A stretch of 64,000 nucleotides of DNA from Sipunculus nudus (taxonomy: Eukaryota > Annelida > Sipuncula > Golfingiida > Sipunculidae), in contig CM049316.1 in assembly GCA_026874595.1 (NCBI GenBank), positions 54,197,676 through 54,261,675 on the forward strand, given 5' to 3'. Shown in pieces: positions 35,301-46,989 of the stretch. The notes below the pieces were generated by a model that saw only the letters and a list, made by a program, of their open reading frames with translations, was not told where the DNA came from and searched no databases. Position 1 is the first letter of the stretch. Each line of letters opens with the position of its first letter. Both the position numbers and the translations under genes were made by a program.

Positions 35301-38300
35301 CTGATACCCACTCCAACCCCAACCCCCTCATAGGGCCTGGAAGAGAATATCGTTTAAGGGCCCCGGGGTCGGCGATCGGTTACCGGTATTTATAGACTGG
35401 AAATTATTTCTTATTGATCAAGGGTAATCGATAAGAAATGGTTTTATAACAAAGTGTGCGAAATTTAAGTAAATACCCGGATCCGGCAGTAACGAAGCTG
35501 CAGTGCTGTCAGTGCTTCATTGTCTTTCTGACGCAAACATTCCCGCTGCCCTGAGATACCTCGATATCAAAATGTGTCCTGTAATATGTTCTGTGTGATA
35601 TAGGTCAAGAGTGATATTAAACCTCGTGCGGGCATACTATTACATGATAATTTTACTTAATTTTAACACCGTTTATTGTCAGGACCATAGATTATCTATC
35701 TTTCTTTGTCAGATTCATCAGTTACCACACACTGACTCGTGTCAGAGTCGTCGATAATCTTTCTTCTCCTCTAGCATTGAATGATATATCGATATCGTGA
35801 AAGTCCTAATCATTTATTTTTTGCTGATTGGCTTTGTAACCACATCTGTTCCTGGCAAAAGAACTACAAAACTCAATCCCACATACATATCTAACAGACG
35901 ACTGTCTTTTAAAAATAAATGTGACCCACAAACACAGATTCAGGATTATAAAAAAAGGAGGAAGCACTAAAGCAACAAAGAAACACAGAAAGCTAAGCAC
36001 TTCTATGTCTTACAGATAGACATCATGCATTTTGCCCGCTGTCAGCTAGTGAGGCCGAGCCGATCTTAATGTAAGGAAATTCAATATGTCATCTACGCTT
36101 TTAGGTTCAGGGGAACATGTCTCAGTCTGAGCTCTGGGCTTTGAGCGACCACATCTACTAGCTTTCCGGATCGGGAAGGTTAATTTAATAATAAAGTAAG
36201 GTTCTCCCTGACTGCTGGATTCAAATCAGATACGGTATAAGGGCACTGATCTTCCCAGAAAAAAAGATGAAACCTGGAGACCCGAAGACTAGCTATTGAC
36301 GGAATGTTAATTATCTGTCAAATACAGTCATGAATAACTGATGAAATATCAAAGGTGAGGTACACCGCGACCAGATTGGGCGGATTAGTCTAAAGTGGGG
36401 ACGTCGCGATATCTGTCAAAAAGGATCCGTGAAAAAGTCGTGTTAAAACTAGCATAGACAATTTTCAAAAGGGATCTATGAAAAAAGTAAAAAAAAAAAT
36501 GACCAGAATGATTCGGTGGGTCGTCTGCTCTGTGGATCCAACCAAATAAACCTGTGCTGTTGTAGATTAGAGGCCATTGAACCATTCCGGTCGCTGTGGT
36601 TCTTAGTTTCTAGAAGGTACTCTAGGTAAACTTTATAACTTTTTATAACAATTTAAACTATTTATAACTTAATAAACAATACCCAGACTTTAAGTCAGAT
36701 CATTCCTATCTTTAATTGTTTCCTCTTAACATTATATTTTTGCGTTTCCATGGAGACAGGTTCACATAATGACAAAACGGTGTTCAAAATTACACTCGCA
36801 GTAATAAATATTTATTACATAGTGGGCCACACATTATGTTTGTAAATAAATAATGTGGATTCACATGAAAAAGTAGAGTTAAAATGTTCTTCTTACACGT
36901 CTTTAAAGTAATTCCATGCGGAGGTGTTTGTGAAATATAATGTCACTTCCGGTAAAAATGGCATTTAAATTATTCATATGCTTCAGTTTGAAATGCTAGA
37001 TACCGCATGGGGCGTATAACTTTAGAGAGAGCTTCTTCTCGCGGATCAATAGAATGTGGGAGGCATTTGGGCGGAGCTTTTATGTCCTCCGTTCTATAAT
37101 TATATGGATCAAAGTGTAATTACATGATTCGCTAGAGACACCATCATCTGCACTTTGAAATACATGATACCAGTAAGTACGTCATGGGCATTTTAGGTCC
37201 ACCTATTAGTGACCGGTTTCATGAACACGCGTATAATATATAACTTTTTTGAGAAAAATACCATTGGGGCCTGAATAAAAGGGTTTTCAAAGTATCTGAA
37301 AAGAACCTCAAGTCACCTAGAAAATTAAAAAAAACACAAAAGAAATGTTGAAGCTTGTTAAAAAGGGACATCCTGAAAACGACTTGTTGCAGAATTCCCG
37401 ATCCCGGATATTTTTTTATACAATGTTTCAATACCACCGTCGCAAACCTAGATATTAAACAGTACTGCAGACTTTAACAGCAATTTCCCGTTTCAAGCTT
37501 TACTGAAGATTTTGTAGAATCGTCTTTGTGGTTGTAGGAGCAAACTGGCCCTTAACATGAGACTGCCGTGGATCTTTGAATCCACTCCGTCTAAAAAAAC
37601 ATTTTTTTTGGGTCGGCCCCCCACTTTTATCTTTGACTTTGAGGTGACGTTGATAATATAACAGCCTCCACAATCAACTCAATTCCATGTTTTTCCGGTC
37701 CTTTCATCTAAGCGCCGGGAAAGAGGCGTCTATAGAAGTAGGTCTGGCGGAACTAATTAGCGTCTACAAAGATTCTAAATATATACCGAAAGTTTATTAT
37801 TAAATAATACAATATTCATACCGAATGTATATAAAAATATTGATAAGTCCCGTAGTAAACAAACACGAAAACCAAGACTTCAAAAGAAATTTAATTTTTA
37901 AAAATATTTTGATTTCAGTTTCCTACTGTTTTGAAACATAATTATAAGGGTTTTTGAAGACGTATTTATGTTATGTTTAGTGTGATTAGTGGCCTTTTTA
38001 ACAGCCAAGGACCCCAGTCATCCAGTGTTTTATCACTCTTCACTTGTAATAACTTAAACAAATGATTTATTTGAGTCCACTTCGAAATCTCCCTGACATA
38101 TTGAACACAAAGACATGCCGTTAACAGTTCCATCAAAGCGGTCAGATATACAGATATAACTGCTGGATATTAACTCTGTCCTGATAGCTGAGACCGGGCC
38201 ATGCTGTCAGGATAAGTTGAGAGAAAAGTGGGATTTACTAACTATATACATGGATAATGGAACGTTTCATCGGTCTCACTCACGCAGTGCCAAGAAGTAG

Positions 38301-38322
38301 ATGGAAAGGGGAAAAGAAAGAC
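35301..38322. other. Non-coding stretch
   Basis: Nothing recognised beyond AT-rich sequence and short homopolymers. Confidence 0.6.
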
Positions 38323-39000
38323 ACGCCCCCCCCCCCCCCCCCGACTCCACGGTTATCTTTTTCTCTACAAGAGAAAAGTACTCGTCGTTGTTATTTGCTT
38401 TTATTCATACATAATGACTACCGTACATCTACGCCTCCTTGTACACCTTAGGTGTAAGACACGCCCCCCCCCCCCCGACTCCACGGTTATCTTTTTCTCT
38501 ACAAGAGAAAAGTACTCGTCGTTGTTATTTGCTTTTATTCATACATAATGACTGCCGTACACCTAGGCCTCCTTGTACACCTTAGATGTAAGACACGCCC
38601 CCCCCCCCCCCCGACTCCACGGTTATCTTTTTCTCTTCAAGAGAAAAGTACTCGTCGTTGTTATTTGCTTTTATTCATACATAATGACTGCCGTACACCT
38701 AGGCCTCCTTGTCCACCTTAGGTGTAAGACACGCCCCCCCCCCCCCCCCCCCCCCCGACTCAACGGTTATCTTTTTCTCTACAAGAGAAAAGTACTCGTC
38801 GTTGTTATTTGCTTTTATTCATACATAATGACTGCCGTACACCTAGGCCTCCTTGTACACCTTAGGTGTAAGACACGCCCCCCCCCCCCCCCCCCGACTC
38901 CACGGTTATCTTTTTCTCTACAAGAGAAAAGTACTCGTCGTTGTTATTTGCTTTTATTCATACATAATGACTGCCGTACATCTACGCCTCCTTGTACACC
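38323..39000 (+). repeat. Five tandem copies of a ~135-bp repeat, each with a 14-24 nt C-run
   Basis: The unit starts GTAAGACACG then a C-run, GACTCCACGGTTATC, TTTTTCTCTACAAGAGAAAA, GTACTCGTCGTTGTTATTTG, ACATAATGACTGCCGTACA and CCTCCTTGTACACCTTAGGT. Copies begin near 38342, 38476, 38612, 38757 and 38896 (measured at GACTC). They are nearly identical outside the C-run, whose length accounts for most of the unit-length difference, so the array is recent. CTACAAGAGAAAAGTAC holds the short inverted repeat TTTTCTCT...AGAGAAAA. Open frames through it are incidental. Confidence 0.93.
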
Positions 39001-39427
39001 TCATGTCCATTATCTTATAATTCTCTTCTCACCAGCAAGCCTGGTGTCAGCTTCTGTAGACCTGCCCCTGACAACACGGGCCCAAACTTTCTGCTCACGT
39101 GTACACCCTAAGCGGCTGGACGAGCAATATTCGTAATTGCCCAAGCCCTTTCGTGTTTGTGTTTGTGTGTTTGTTAACAATAGAACTAACGCAATCATGA
39201 ACAAAATCTGATAAAAATTTACAAGCAGTTGGGGAATGGGCCAATGAGGAGTCGATTATATTTTGGTATGGAACCGGCACATAATCAACCCTCAGGAAAG
39301 TCAACAAGAAATATATTCACAAACGTACAGTCAATTGTGCACGAATGAACCTAGCAAAATGGGGCGAATAAGTGAATGAAAACACGGTTTTGGACGGAGG
39401 CTTGTATTTCTTAGAATGCAGATTTCT
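39001..39427. other. Possible old mobile-element fragment
   Basis: Blocks such as GTTTGTGTGTTTGTTAAC, GCAATCATGAACAAAATCT, TGCACGAATG and CTTAGAATGCAGATTTCT recur in the same order at about 48690-48945 (GTTTTGTGTGTTTATTCAC, GCAATCATGGATGGAATCT, TGCACGAATGG, CTTAGAATGTAGATTTCT). This indicates a shared diverged interspersed repeat of about 260-280 bp. Confidence 0.55.
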
Positions 39428-39665
39428 TTTTTTTTTATTTATTTTTAACGTCACCTTTTATATGTTCATTTTTGTACAGGGTTCTTAGACAACAGGATGG
39501 ATAAAAAATAACAGATTCTCAAAGCAGCTGTTATATTGATCGGCCCAGTTTTTTTTTATTTATTAAAACGTTACCTTTAACATGTTCATTATTGTACAGT
39601 GTTCTAAGACAACTAAATGAATCAAATGAACAAATTTTCAAGGCAGCTATATTATTGATCGGCCG
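39428..39665. repeat. Two-copy tandem duplication, about 120 bp
   Basis: Copies about 39425-39546 and 39547-39665 share TTTTTTTTATTTATT, AACGT(C/T)ACCTTT, ATGTTCATT.TTGTACAG, GTTCT.AGACAAC, TTCTCAA(A)GCAGCT and ATTGATCGGCC. Confidence 0.85.
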
Positions 39666-40338
39666 ATCCTAACACAGTGGAGGAAATATCCATAAATACA
39701 TCATTTCTCACGGTCAAGTCGACGCCGACTCCTTGGATTATCGGTTCATTTATTCACCTATTTTTCTTCGCGGGCACTGAAGTCTGGATTATACAATTGT
39801 ATGATCTAATAATAAGTATATTGCAGTCGTGTGTGTACAGGTTTCAAAAGTGTATTTTTATAAACCAACTGTAGCTGTAATAGGACACAAAGGTATCCAT
39901 GAATTGAAATGTTTCTCAAGCATCCTTAAAATAAACCATTTCAGCATTGGTTCTTCTTGCATTCTTTCTCCTTCTCAGCTGCAGGAATTCATGTTTGTCA
40001 TCGAAATATTTCGTGATCGAATTTTTTTCTAACTTTTCAAACTTTCAATCATACATAATTCTCCATTTGACCATAGACGACAAACACTAATAGAAAGTGC
40101 AAATAGTCCTTTAATAAATATTACAAAATTTAAGAAATTTGAACGAGGATATTTTATTTTCTCAGCTCAGACATCTTATGAGCGCCGTTATGAATCCCAA
40201 GCGAGCCTGACATCAATGTGTAGCCGTTGATTGAACGTTAAATGGCTAAGCAAAAATGAAGAAAGTACAGTGTATCAATTCCGACGAAAACGTATAGGGG
40301 TCAACCTATTATAATTATTACTTAATTACTTAGACATA
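39666..40338. other. Non-coding stretch
   Basis: Nothing recognised. Confidence 0.55.
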
Positions 40339-40740
40339 TTAAAGTGCCAAATTCACAAATATGTTGAGGAAGATAGAGGATAGAGGAGTAAATGATCTCT
40401 TTCCGTACTCTGTCCGGGCCCTCGGCACCTCAAGGAGAGATTTATTGGGCGACCTTAGTGCACGCACCGGGTGATACACCTTAATCATATCAGCGAGGTA
40501 TGAAGGTGCTAAGCCCTGGAGAGCTTTGTAGGTAAGCTTTGCTTTTAAAACAAGGTCTGTACTCCACCGGCAGCCAATGTAGCTCCATAAGTACCGGTCT
40601 GATGTGAGCTCGCCGCTGGGTGAGTGTGATAAGCCGAGCTGCACATTTCCGAAGGCGCTGCAGCTTTCCAATCTGAGCATGGGTGATGCCATACAGAAGC
40701 GAATTGGCATAATCCATTCGCGAGGACACTAAGACCTATA
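40339..40740 (-). pseudogene. LINE reverse transcriptase C-terminal remnant (CR1/L2/Jockey-like)
   Basis: Minus-strand frames contain SRMDYANSLLYG, the conserved segment LHWLPVEYR, and in a second frame TYKALQGLAPSYLADM and RALRSPNKSLLEVPRAR. These are the standard C-terminal segments that follow the RT domain in CR1/L2/Jockey-type non-LTR retrotransposons. A frameshift near 40560 separates the two halves and the upstream RT catalytic part is missing, so this is a dead, 5'-truncated piece. It abuts the next LINE at 40741. Confidence 0.85.
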
Positions 40741-41420
40741 TAATATAATAATAAAAATAAGTATCCTTATTCTGGAAATGAAGGCCTCAGGCCCATATAT
40801 CCAACATATATACATACAAAATACATAATACATAATACATGGTCACGTGAAAAACAATAATAAAGCATAAGAATAAATAATTAATAATTACATAGAATAA
40901 ATTTCATGACAACATAAAATATGATACATGGAAAATTGTTCACTTACTAGTTCAAAGAATCATTTTGAAATGACTCTCTTTTAACAAATGGAAAATATAC
41001 AAATGCTGAAAGCTTATTATTTGTGTCATAATTTGTAGTGGACATTAATGACATGAAAGACATATCTTTAAATTCAGACAGATATTTTTCTCTTAATGAA
41101 ATATATAAAGGACATTTAATGACAAAATGGTACTCGTCTTCAATATATGATTCTCCATGTTTAAGACAAAATTTACAACATCTCTCTTCCCAGGCTATTT
41201 TCTTGTTGGGACCAACTTCTACTTCTAAGCTATGTGATGATGTTCTAAGTCTTGCTAAACTAATTCTATATCTTCTATTTGGAACTGCTGATAAATATAG
41301 TTCAGTGTTTAATAAGCTTTTAAAGATAGCATATGTTTTCAATCTTCCATTATTTTCTATGTTAGCTGTCCATTCTTTTCTTGTCTCATATTACCTACAT
41401 CTTGAAATATCCATGTATAC
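40741..41420 (-). pseudogene. Second LINE 3' fragment with C-terminal zinc knuckle and 3' tail
   Basis: Minus-strand frame from about 41395 to 40947 shows EWTANIENNGRLKTYAIFK, LARLRTSSHSLEVEVG and then CKFC...H...C (CCHC-like), the C-terminal tail typical of another non-LTR RT group. The 3' UTR has GGGCCTGAGGCCTTCATTTC (minus strand, about 40777-40796) and ends in TTATTATTATATTATA at 40741, a LINE-style simple tail. That tail sits on the edge of the other LINE fragment, suggesting insertion into it. 5'-truncated; no catalytic RT. Confidence 0.8.
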
Positions 41421-41814
41421 CCAAATCCAAATGAAAATAATATATTTTTACCCTTGTTGCCCACACTAAGACCTTTATGTTACCGATAGAACTTTAAGAC
41501 TTTTCGTAGTCATACTTGTGAAGTTTTTCGGAAATTTTTACTATTGTACTTAACAGACTGCACTTTAATAAATACAGAAATAGAGAAATTACAGTACAAA
41601 CGGCAGTTACAGAAGTACTGAGATTATTAATATTAGTGGAAATTCGTTAGTGCGCAAAAAAAGGAAAACTAAGAAATAATAAGTAAATGTGCGTTTGCTT
41701 ACGTATACCATCAGCACGTGGTTCCGAAACAGGACCTATTGCATTCCACCTTCTTATGTACAAGCTTCCAGGATTAAATATCCAGGACGAAATATAGAAG
41801 ATAACTATATAAAC
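41421..41814. other. Non-coding stretch
   Basis: AT-rich, nothing recognised. Confidence 0.6.
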
Positions 41815-42590
41815 TGTTACAGATGTCTTTTTTATTGTGTGACACGGGCGTAACTCGTGTTGTAGCGGCCTCGCCTGGCCGGCTGTTGTACTCTCAGTTT
41901 AATCTGTATTGGTTGAACTCTCGCTGTCATGCTAGTCTGGGGCTTTCTCGCCTAGCCGAGCCGGGTCGGCTCACGTGTGAACCCTGACATGTTTAGACAC
42001 AGTGTTCTTTTTCTAGATGTTTCCTGTAACGCGTGTTTACTGTGTATTGTGTTAAATTCTTTAGATTGTTCGAGAAATGGAAAGTTCTCAGCTTGAGATG
42101 AGAAGCTATAAATAGGGGCTGTTTTTTTAGATCCGAGAGAGAGGTGAGAGAATATTTCAGCGGACACAGAAGCGTGTAAGTCAGTTTGTGGGACCTATTC
42201 CGATAAGTGCGGCAATTATAGATTTTCTTCTAAATTTGTGATGGATCTTATATAGTCTTCAGTTTGCTTTTGGGATTATAAAAAAAACTTCACTTTTGAT
42301 TACGGCGGAATGACTGTGTGAATACATTGAACTGTTATTCTCTGAGAAGATATGTGAGAAATGTTCATCTTAATTATATGCTTTAATGGACTTGTCGCTG
42401 TGACAGTGGTGGTATACAGGTACTGTGCACTTAGTTGATTTTACTGTGTGATTGTATTGATTTGCTGTTATACTGCTGTTATACTGTGTAATTGTATTGA
42501 TTTAGTGTATTGAAATGTCAGGGTTGTTTGAAAAATAAATTATAGTTATTTGTCAACAAAACACCACTGACTTCTTTATTCATTCCCCTA
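41815..42590 (+). mobile_element. Solo-LTR-like element, copy 1 (about 776 bp)
   Basis: Starts TGTTACAGATGTC and ends ACTGACTTCTTTATTCATTCCCC. It has promoter and processing signals in LTR order: TATAAATAGG at 42107-42116 and AATAAA at 42534-42539, about 50 bp before the end. It matches 49518-50148 in the opposite orientation, including GAAGCTAT.AATAGGGGCT, GTGTAATTGTATTGATTTAGTGTATTG and AAGAAGTCAGTGG (the latter two split here for length). No gag-pol follows in this orientation, so it is read as a solo LTR. The exact right edge is uncertain by a few bases. Confidence 0.75.
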
Positions 42591-42609
42591 GACATTTTAC
42601 GCTGCCTAG

Positions 42610-43109
42610 TGTTACAGAATCTGATTTTTTTTCTCCTAACAAAATTTATATTCATCACAAATACGTGATTTGTTGATATTAGGTTCCGTAACAAAACTAA
42701 AATATCAAATGAAGTCTTGTAGACCTGGGACTTCCATCTCCTGGGGTTGTCGTGTCTCGTGACTGCTATACAAGAAAGTAGAACTATTAAAACTGTTACG
42801 AGAAAACTTCCCATAGGAAGTCTTCCCTTCTACGAAAGCTGTGGCGGAATAGGACGTGTTGTTTGCGGGAAAGACCTTTATAGGCGGCCTGTATGGATGC
42901 GCGTCCAGGTGTCGTCATGCATCATGACCCCTTTGCCGTACGCAGAGCTCAATCATCAGTTACAAAAGTAGATATAATTAGTTGTAATAAGTGATACGGA
43001 CCGTTATTATCGTGTTTATGAATAATTGACAGTAACGAAGAGGGGTTTTAACCTTTACGAGTGTTAGTGTTTATGCCCGGGACGATTTTTTGTGACACTA
43101 CTCACCCAA
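42610..43109 (-). repeat. Putative 3' LTR of the gypsy element, about 500 bp
   Basis: Minus strand starts TGTCACAAAAAATCG at 43109, about 40 bp after the RNase H frame ends, and closes at ...TCTGTAACA at 42610, giving TGT...ACA ends. It contains a TATA-like GCCTATAAAGG at about 42878-42888. Its first 55 bp recur at 47607-47663. Only the first part can be checked against a second copy, so the right boundary is inferred. Confidence 0.55.
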
Positions 43110-43159
43110 ATATAACAATATTATACGGAATTTTTTTTCTGTAATCACCAAACCACTTC

Positions 43160-43500
43160 TACGAAACCTTTGATAGGAATACGAATTAAGAAGTCGGGTC
43201 CAATTGCTTTACCAGCAATTGATTCAATCTTAAATCTGAATTCCTGTAAGATCATTGCCCACCTCATAATTCTCTTGTTAATGGTTTTGGACTGATTAAT
43301 ATACCAGAGGCTGAAGATCAATTTAAAGGACGAACTCGCTCAAAAACATGTACGGTTCAAACTTTGCATTGCATATATAATACTCAAACATTCGCGCCCT
43401 ATGGTATAATAGTTACTTTGTTGTGCAGAGAGTTTCTTCGATGCGAATGCAACCGGATGCATCATTTGGTCATACCGCACCTTACCCTATTTCCTTATGC
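43160..43500 (-). pseudogene. RNase H domain of the gypsy element
   Basis: Frames shifted against each other contain MMHPVAFASKKLS, NYYTIGRECLSIIYAMQ and INKRIMRWAMILQEFRF followed by KIESIAGKAIGPDFL, the standard gypsy RNase H order. Stops and frameshifts interrupt it; the first catalytic Asp region (TDA) reads through into a stop. Confidence 0.85.
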
Positions 43501-43529
43501 GTCTGTTAGCATTATACACTGATTGTTAG

Positions 43530-44606
43530 CATCAGGCTATATCATAATCGGGAGATTGAGTAACAGCATTTTCAGTGTAATAAGCTTTCTCTTGTTCAGC
43601 TCCCCAGCTGATTTTCACAGGTTTGTCTTTCCGCGTAAGGTCAGTGAGTGGCACAGCAATATCCCCGAAATTTGGAACCAATTTACGGTTATAACTAGTA
43701 AGACCGATAAACGATCGAACTTGTTTCTTTGTGGATGGTTGTTCGAAATCTTGAACCTTTTTCAGGGGTTGCGGGTTTGTCGTAATATTGCCTCCGCCGA
43801 CATAATGGCCTAAAATCTCAATGTTTTTGAAGCCAAGAAAACATTTTGCTGGTCACATAACGAGATTGGCGTCCTCTAAGATTTGAAATATCCTATCAAG
43901 TGTGGACATATCCTCAGTCCAAGTTTGCGCGTGGACAAGAATGTCATCAGCATAATGCATGATGTTAGGGATATCGTGGAACAGTTTCCTAACAAGGCGT
44001 GTGAATGTTTGGCCGGAATTCACGAGACAGAACGGCATAGCTGTAAATTGAAATTGGCCGTCGGGAGTAACGAGTGTTTTCTTTCGAATTTTGTCCCATT
44101 GGGATTTTCCAGAATCCTTTTGTAGAATCTACTTTCTGTCAAGCGTGAGAAAAGTTATTCAGTATTTGGCTCTGAATAAAAAAAAAGTTATTCTGTAAAG
44201 TTTCCGGTAGTCTATGTACGCACTCTGGGCCTTTTTTAGATACGAGTACCACGGGGCTACTGTATTTTGATTTTGAACGTTCTATGATTCCCATGCTAAG
44301 CATACTGGTTACCTCTTTCTTAGTGGTCTCTCTTACCGTATGTGGAACTTGATATGGTCGTGATGTCACCGGATCTTCTGTTGTGAGTGTTATATCGCAT
44401 TCTAAAAACGTAGTTCTCTTTTGGACATCTGAAAAACTATTTTGGAACCTGTCAAGCAAAGAAGACAAATCAGCTACCTGGCTTGTTGACAGATCAGGAT
44501 TAACATTTACATGGTCCTTTGTCTCTTTCTGTACGGAACTCGGCATTTCAGTGAGTTTATGTGCTGCCTCGCAGGGATCCTCCTGCATAAACTCTCGCGG
44601 TCTCAA
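43530..44606 (-). pseudogene. Reverse transcriptase domain of the gypsy element
   Basis: From the N-terminus: VNVNPDLSTSQVADL linker, SRPYQVPHTVRE, MLSMGIIERSKSKYSSP and VVLVSKKG; then a frameshifted, shortened fingers region (IDYRKL), MPFCLVNSGQTF, the catalytic motif YADDILV at about 43950, the thumb with ILGHYVGGGNI, and VRSFIGLTSYNRKLVPNF. The palm motif is intact locally but about 40 residues before it are deleted or scrambled and stops are present, so it is non-functional. Confidence 0.9.
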
Positions 44607-44689
44607 GATCTATAGCTTCATTGTAATCACTACTTTGGCTAAATATTCCCATGACCATATCCATATCTCATCTTTCGATATATCTCTTC

Positions 44690-45938
44690 ATTAGATTTAT
44701 GTGGTAAGACTTTATCTTGCCATCTACATCAATGTGATCATTACACTGATTGCATAGTCCAACACATTGTAAGGTCCATTCCAATGCACGAGCAGTTTGT
44801 AGTTATCAGTGGGACGAAGGATAAGCACTTTGGTCACCTGCTTTTATTTTATGCGACCTTTTTGTTTGGTCATTATATTTCTTGTATCTACCAGCTGATT
44901 CAGCAAGCATTTTCTGGGTGAGATCGTATGTTTCAACCAAATTATCTTTTAGATCAAGCACGTATTGATAAGCATTCTTTACTTCCGGAGAAATATTCTA
45001 ATTTGTCCTTAATTCCCTCAGCATTGTCATTAGGCCTCTTACCATTCTGCCATACAGTAGTCCAAACGAACTAGATCCGAGAGACTCTTGCTGAGCCTCC
45101 CTATGAAAAAATAGAATAGGATAGGACACAAGTATCTATCCCAGTCCTTTGGTTTCTCTTAGCACATTCTATTTAGCAGCAGCTTAAGTGTCCCATTGAA
45201 TCGTTCGACTAATCGATAGGATGGTATGGGGTACTAGTTACTTGCTTTATTGATTAAGGTCTATTTACTTCTTTCATCAGGTCGGATGTGAATTGTGTAC
45301 CTTGATCTGTCAGTATCTCTGACGGAACACCAACTCTGGATTAGAAGCCCAAAAGTTCTTCAGCGACTGTTTCAGTGTCGATGTGCTTGAGGGCTACTGC
45401 TTCTGGATATCTCGTGGCCTAGTCGACCACTGTGAGGATATAGCGATGTCTCCTTTATCAGATGGATGACCTTTCGGTCCCACGAGATCTAAGGCAATAC
45501 GTTTGAACGGGACGTCCATCATTGGCATATCTCCGAGTGGCACTTTGGTCACTTTGCCTTTCTGTAGAGTGCGCTGACAATTCACATGATCTACAATTAT
45601 GAGTCACATTTTCATGCATATTTGACCAATTGAAGTTACTTGATGTCCTGCCATTAAACTTACATGGGCTATCTTCACAATATCATTTCTACAGGTAGTT
45701 GGAACGAGTGCTCCATTAAATGTTTATTATTTGTATTTGTGAGTTTACGCATGAGCATGTTATCTCTGATAACAAGATGGTACTTACTGTCTACTGGTGG
45801 AATTTGTTTACCTTTCTCCCACAAATGTGACAGGTTTTTGTCGTTTTTCTGTAATTTCGTGAATTCCTCCGACTCTATACCTGTTACCCCGCTTGAAACT
45901 CTCAGAGGACAAGTAGAGGTTTTACTCCTCTGCTTCAT
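44690..45938 (-). pseudogene. Integrase of the gypsy element, located upstream of RT
   Basis: Starts with the linker KLQKNDKNLSHLWEKGKQ and H2C2-type region (MAGHQ, then CELCQRTLQKGKV in a shifted frame; the visible in-frame part is NCQRTLQKGKVTKVPLGDMP). The catalytic core shows IALDLVGP (first Asp) and SEILTDQGTQFTSD (second Asp); the third catalytic Glu region is degraded. The C-terminal part has DLKDNLVETYDLTQKMLAES and the GPY/F module (HWNGPYNVLDY), ending KSYHINLMKRYIER about 80 bp before the RT linker. The continuity of this tail with RT shows the order is native rather than a nested insertion. Confidence 0.85.
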
Positions 45939-45966
45939 GAGTCTTGTCTCCGCTGCATTAATATCT

Positions 45967-46530
45967 ACTGACGGGATGTCAGCAGACTCTCTAGTACGAC
46001 TTGATTCAGACTGACGGGATGTCAGCAGACTCTCTAGTACGGTTTGATTCAGACTGACGGGATGTCAGCAGGCTCTCTAGTACGGCTTGATCCAGACTGA
46101 CGGGATGTCAGCAGGCTCTCTAGTACGTCTTGATCCAGACTGACGGGATGTCAGCAGGCTCTCTAGTACGGCTTGATTCAGACTGACGGGATGTCAGCAG
46201 GCTCTCTAGTACGGCTTGATTCAGACTGACGGGATGTCAGCAGGCTCTCTAGTACGGCTTGATTTAGACCAACGGGATGTCAGCAGGCTCTCTAGTACGG
46301 CTTGATCCAGACTGACGGGATGTCAGCAGACTCTCTAGTACGGCTTGATTCAGACTGACGGGATGTCAGCAGACTCTCTAGTACGGCTTGATGCAGACCA
46401 ACGGGATGTCAGCAGGCTCTCTAGTACGGCTTGATCCAGACTGACGGGATGTCAGCAGACTCTCTAGTACGGCTTGATTCAGACTGACGGGATGTCAGCA
46501 GACTCTCTAGTACGGCTTGATGCAGACCCC
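45967..46530 (-). repeat. 43-bp minisatellite inside pol, about 13 copies
   Basis: The unit on plus is ACTGACGGGATGTCAGCAG, then (A/G)CTCTCTAGTACGGCTTGA, then TTCAG. The minus-strand unit encodes RTRESADIPS and the last copy reads directly into the integrase linker, so the array expanded from coding sequence between protease and integrase. Because 43 is not a multiple of 3, the expansion destroys the frame. A three-unit (129-bp) higher-order period is marked by the variant CAGACCAACGGG/TAGACCAACGGG at 46268 and 46397 and the final CAGACCC at 46526. Each unit holds the hairpin CTGAC-GGGAT-GTCAG. Confidence 0.93.
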
Positions 46531-46559
46531 TGTCCATCTGTTCGGTTGGCCTAGTTTTC

Positions 46560-46989
46560 ATCTGGATCGCTAGGTTCACATGCCACTGCGACATTGCCTA
46601 TTATCAGATCGTTAACGGGATTATTCATGCACAGTACTTAGTAAACTACCAGTTAGATACGGGGTGTCAACATTCACAACAGCTACTGAAAATGTTCTAA
46701 ATATCCCGTCAATTAGCACACACGTTTGCTCTTTACCTATGAATTGTTCCTGGGTCACAATACAACTTCTAATGACTGCACTACTACAACCCGAATCTCT
46801 TAGTGTGATTTCCAACTCTACCCTGACAAATTGGGATGCACGTTGGCGTAGCCTGGGAATTTGTACGAGGAATTGCCATATGTAAGAGGCTAACCTTATG
46901 TCCGCACTGTAAACGCACACAGTCTTTCTCCATTTTACAGCAAACTTCCAACTGAGTAATGAAACATCCGACCTGTTTATCATCAGCAT
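46560..46989 (-). pseudogene. Retropepsin (aspartic protease) of the gypsy element
   Basis: Active-site segment LRDSGCSSAVIRSC (D-S-G), then EQFIGKEQTCVLIDG and VNVDTPYLTG. After a frameshift near 46630 it continues NPVNDLIIGNVAVACEP, the C-terminal glycine-containing motif. A stop follows at about 46553, before the minisatellite. Confidence 0.85.

Noticed and set aside
41038-41469. 143-codon plus-strand frame
   Set aside because: Antisense shadow of the LINE C-terminal domain on the minus strand.
45967-46530. CRISPR-like array of regular 43-bp repeats
   Set aside because: There are no unique spacers: the unit repeats head to tail, and the setting is a eukaryotic retrotransposon.
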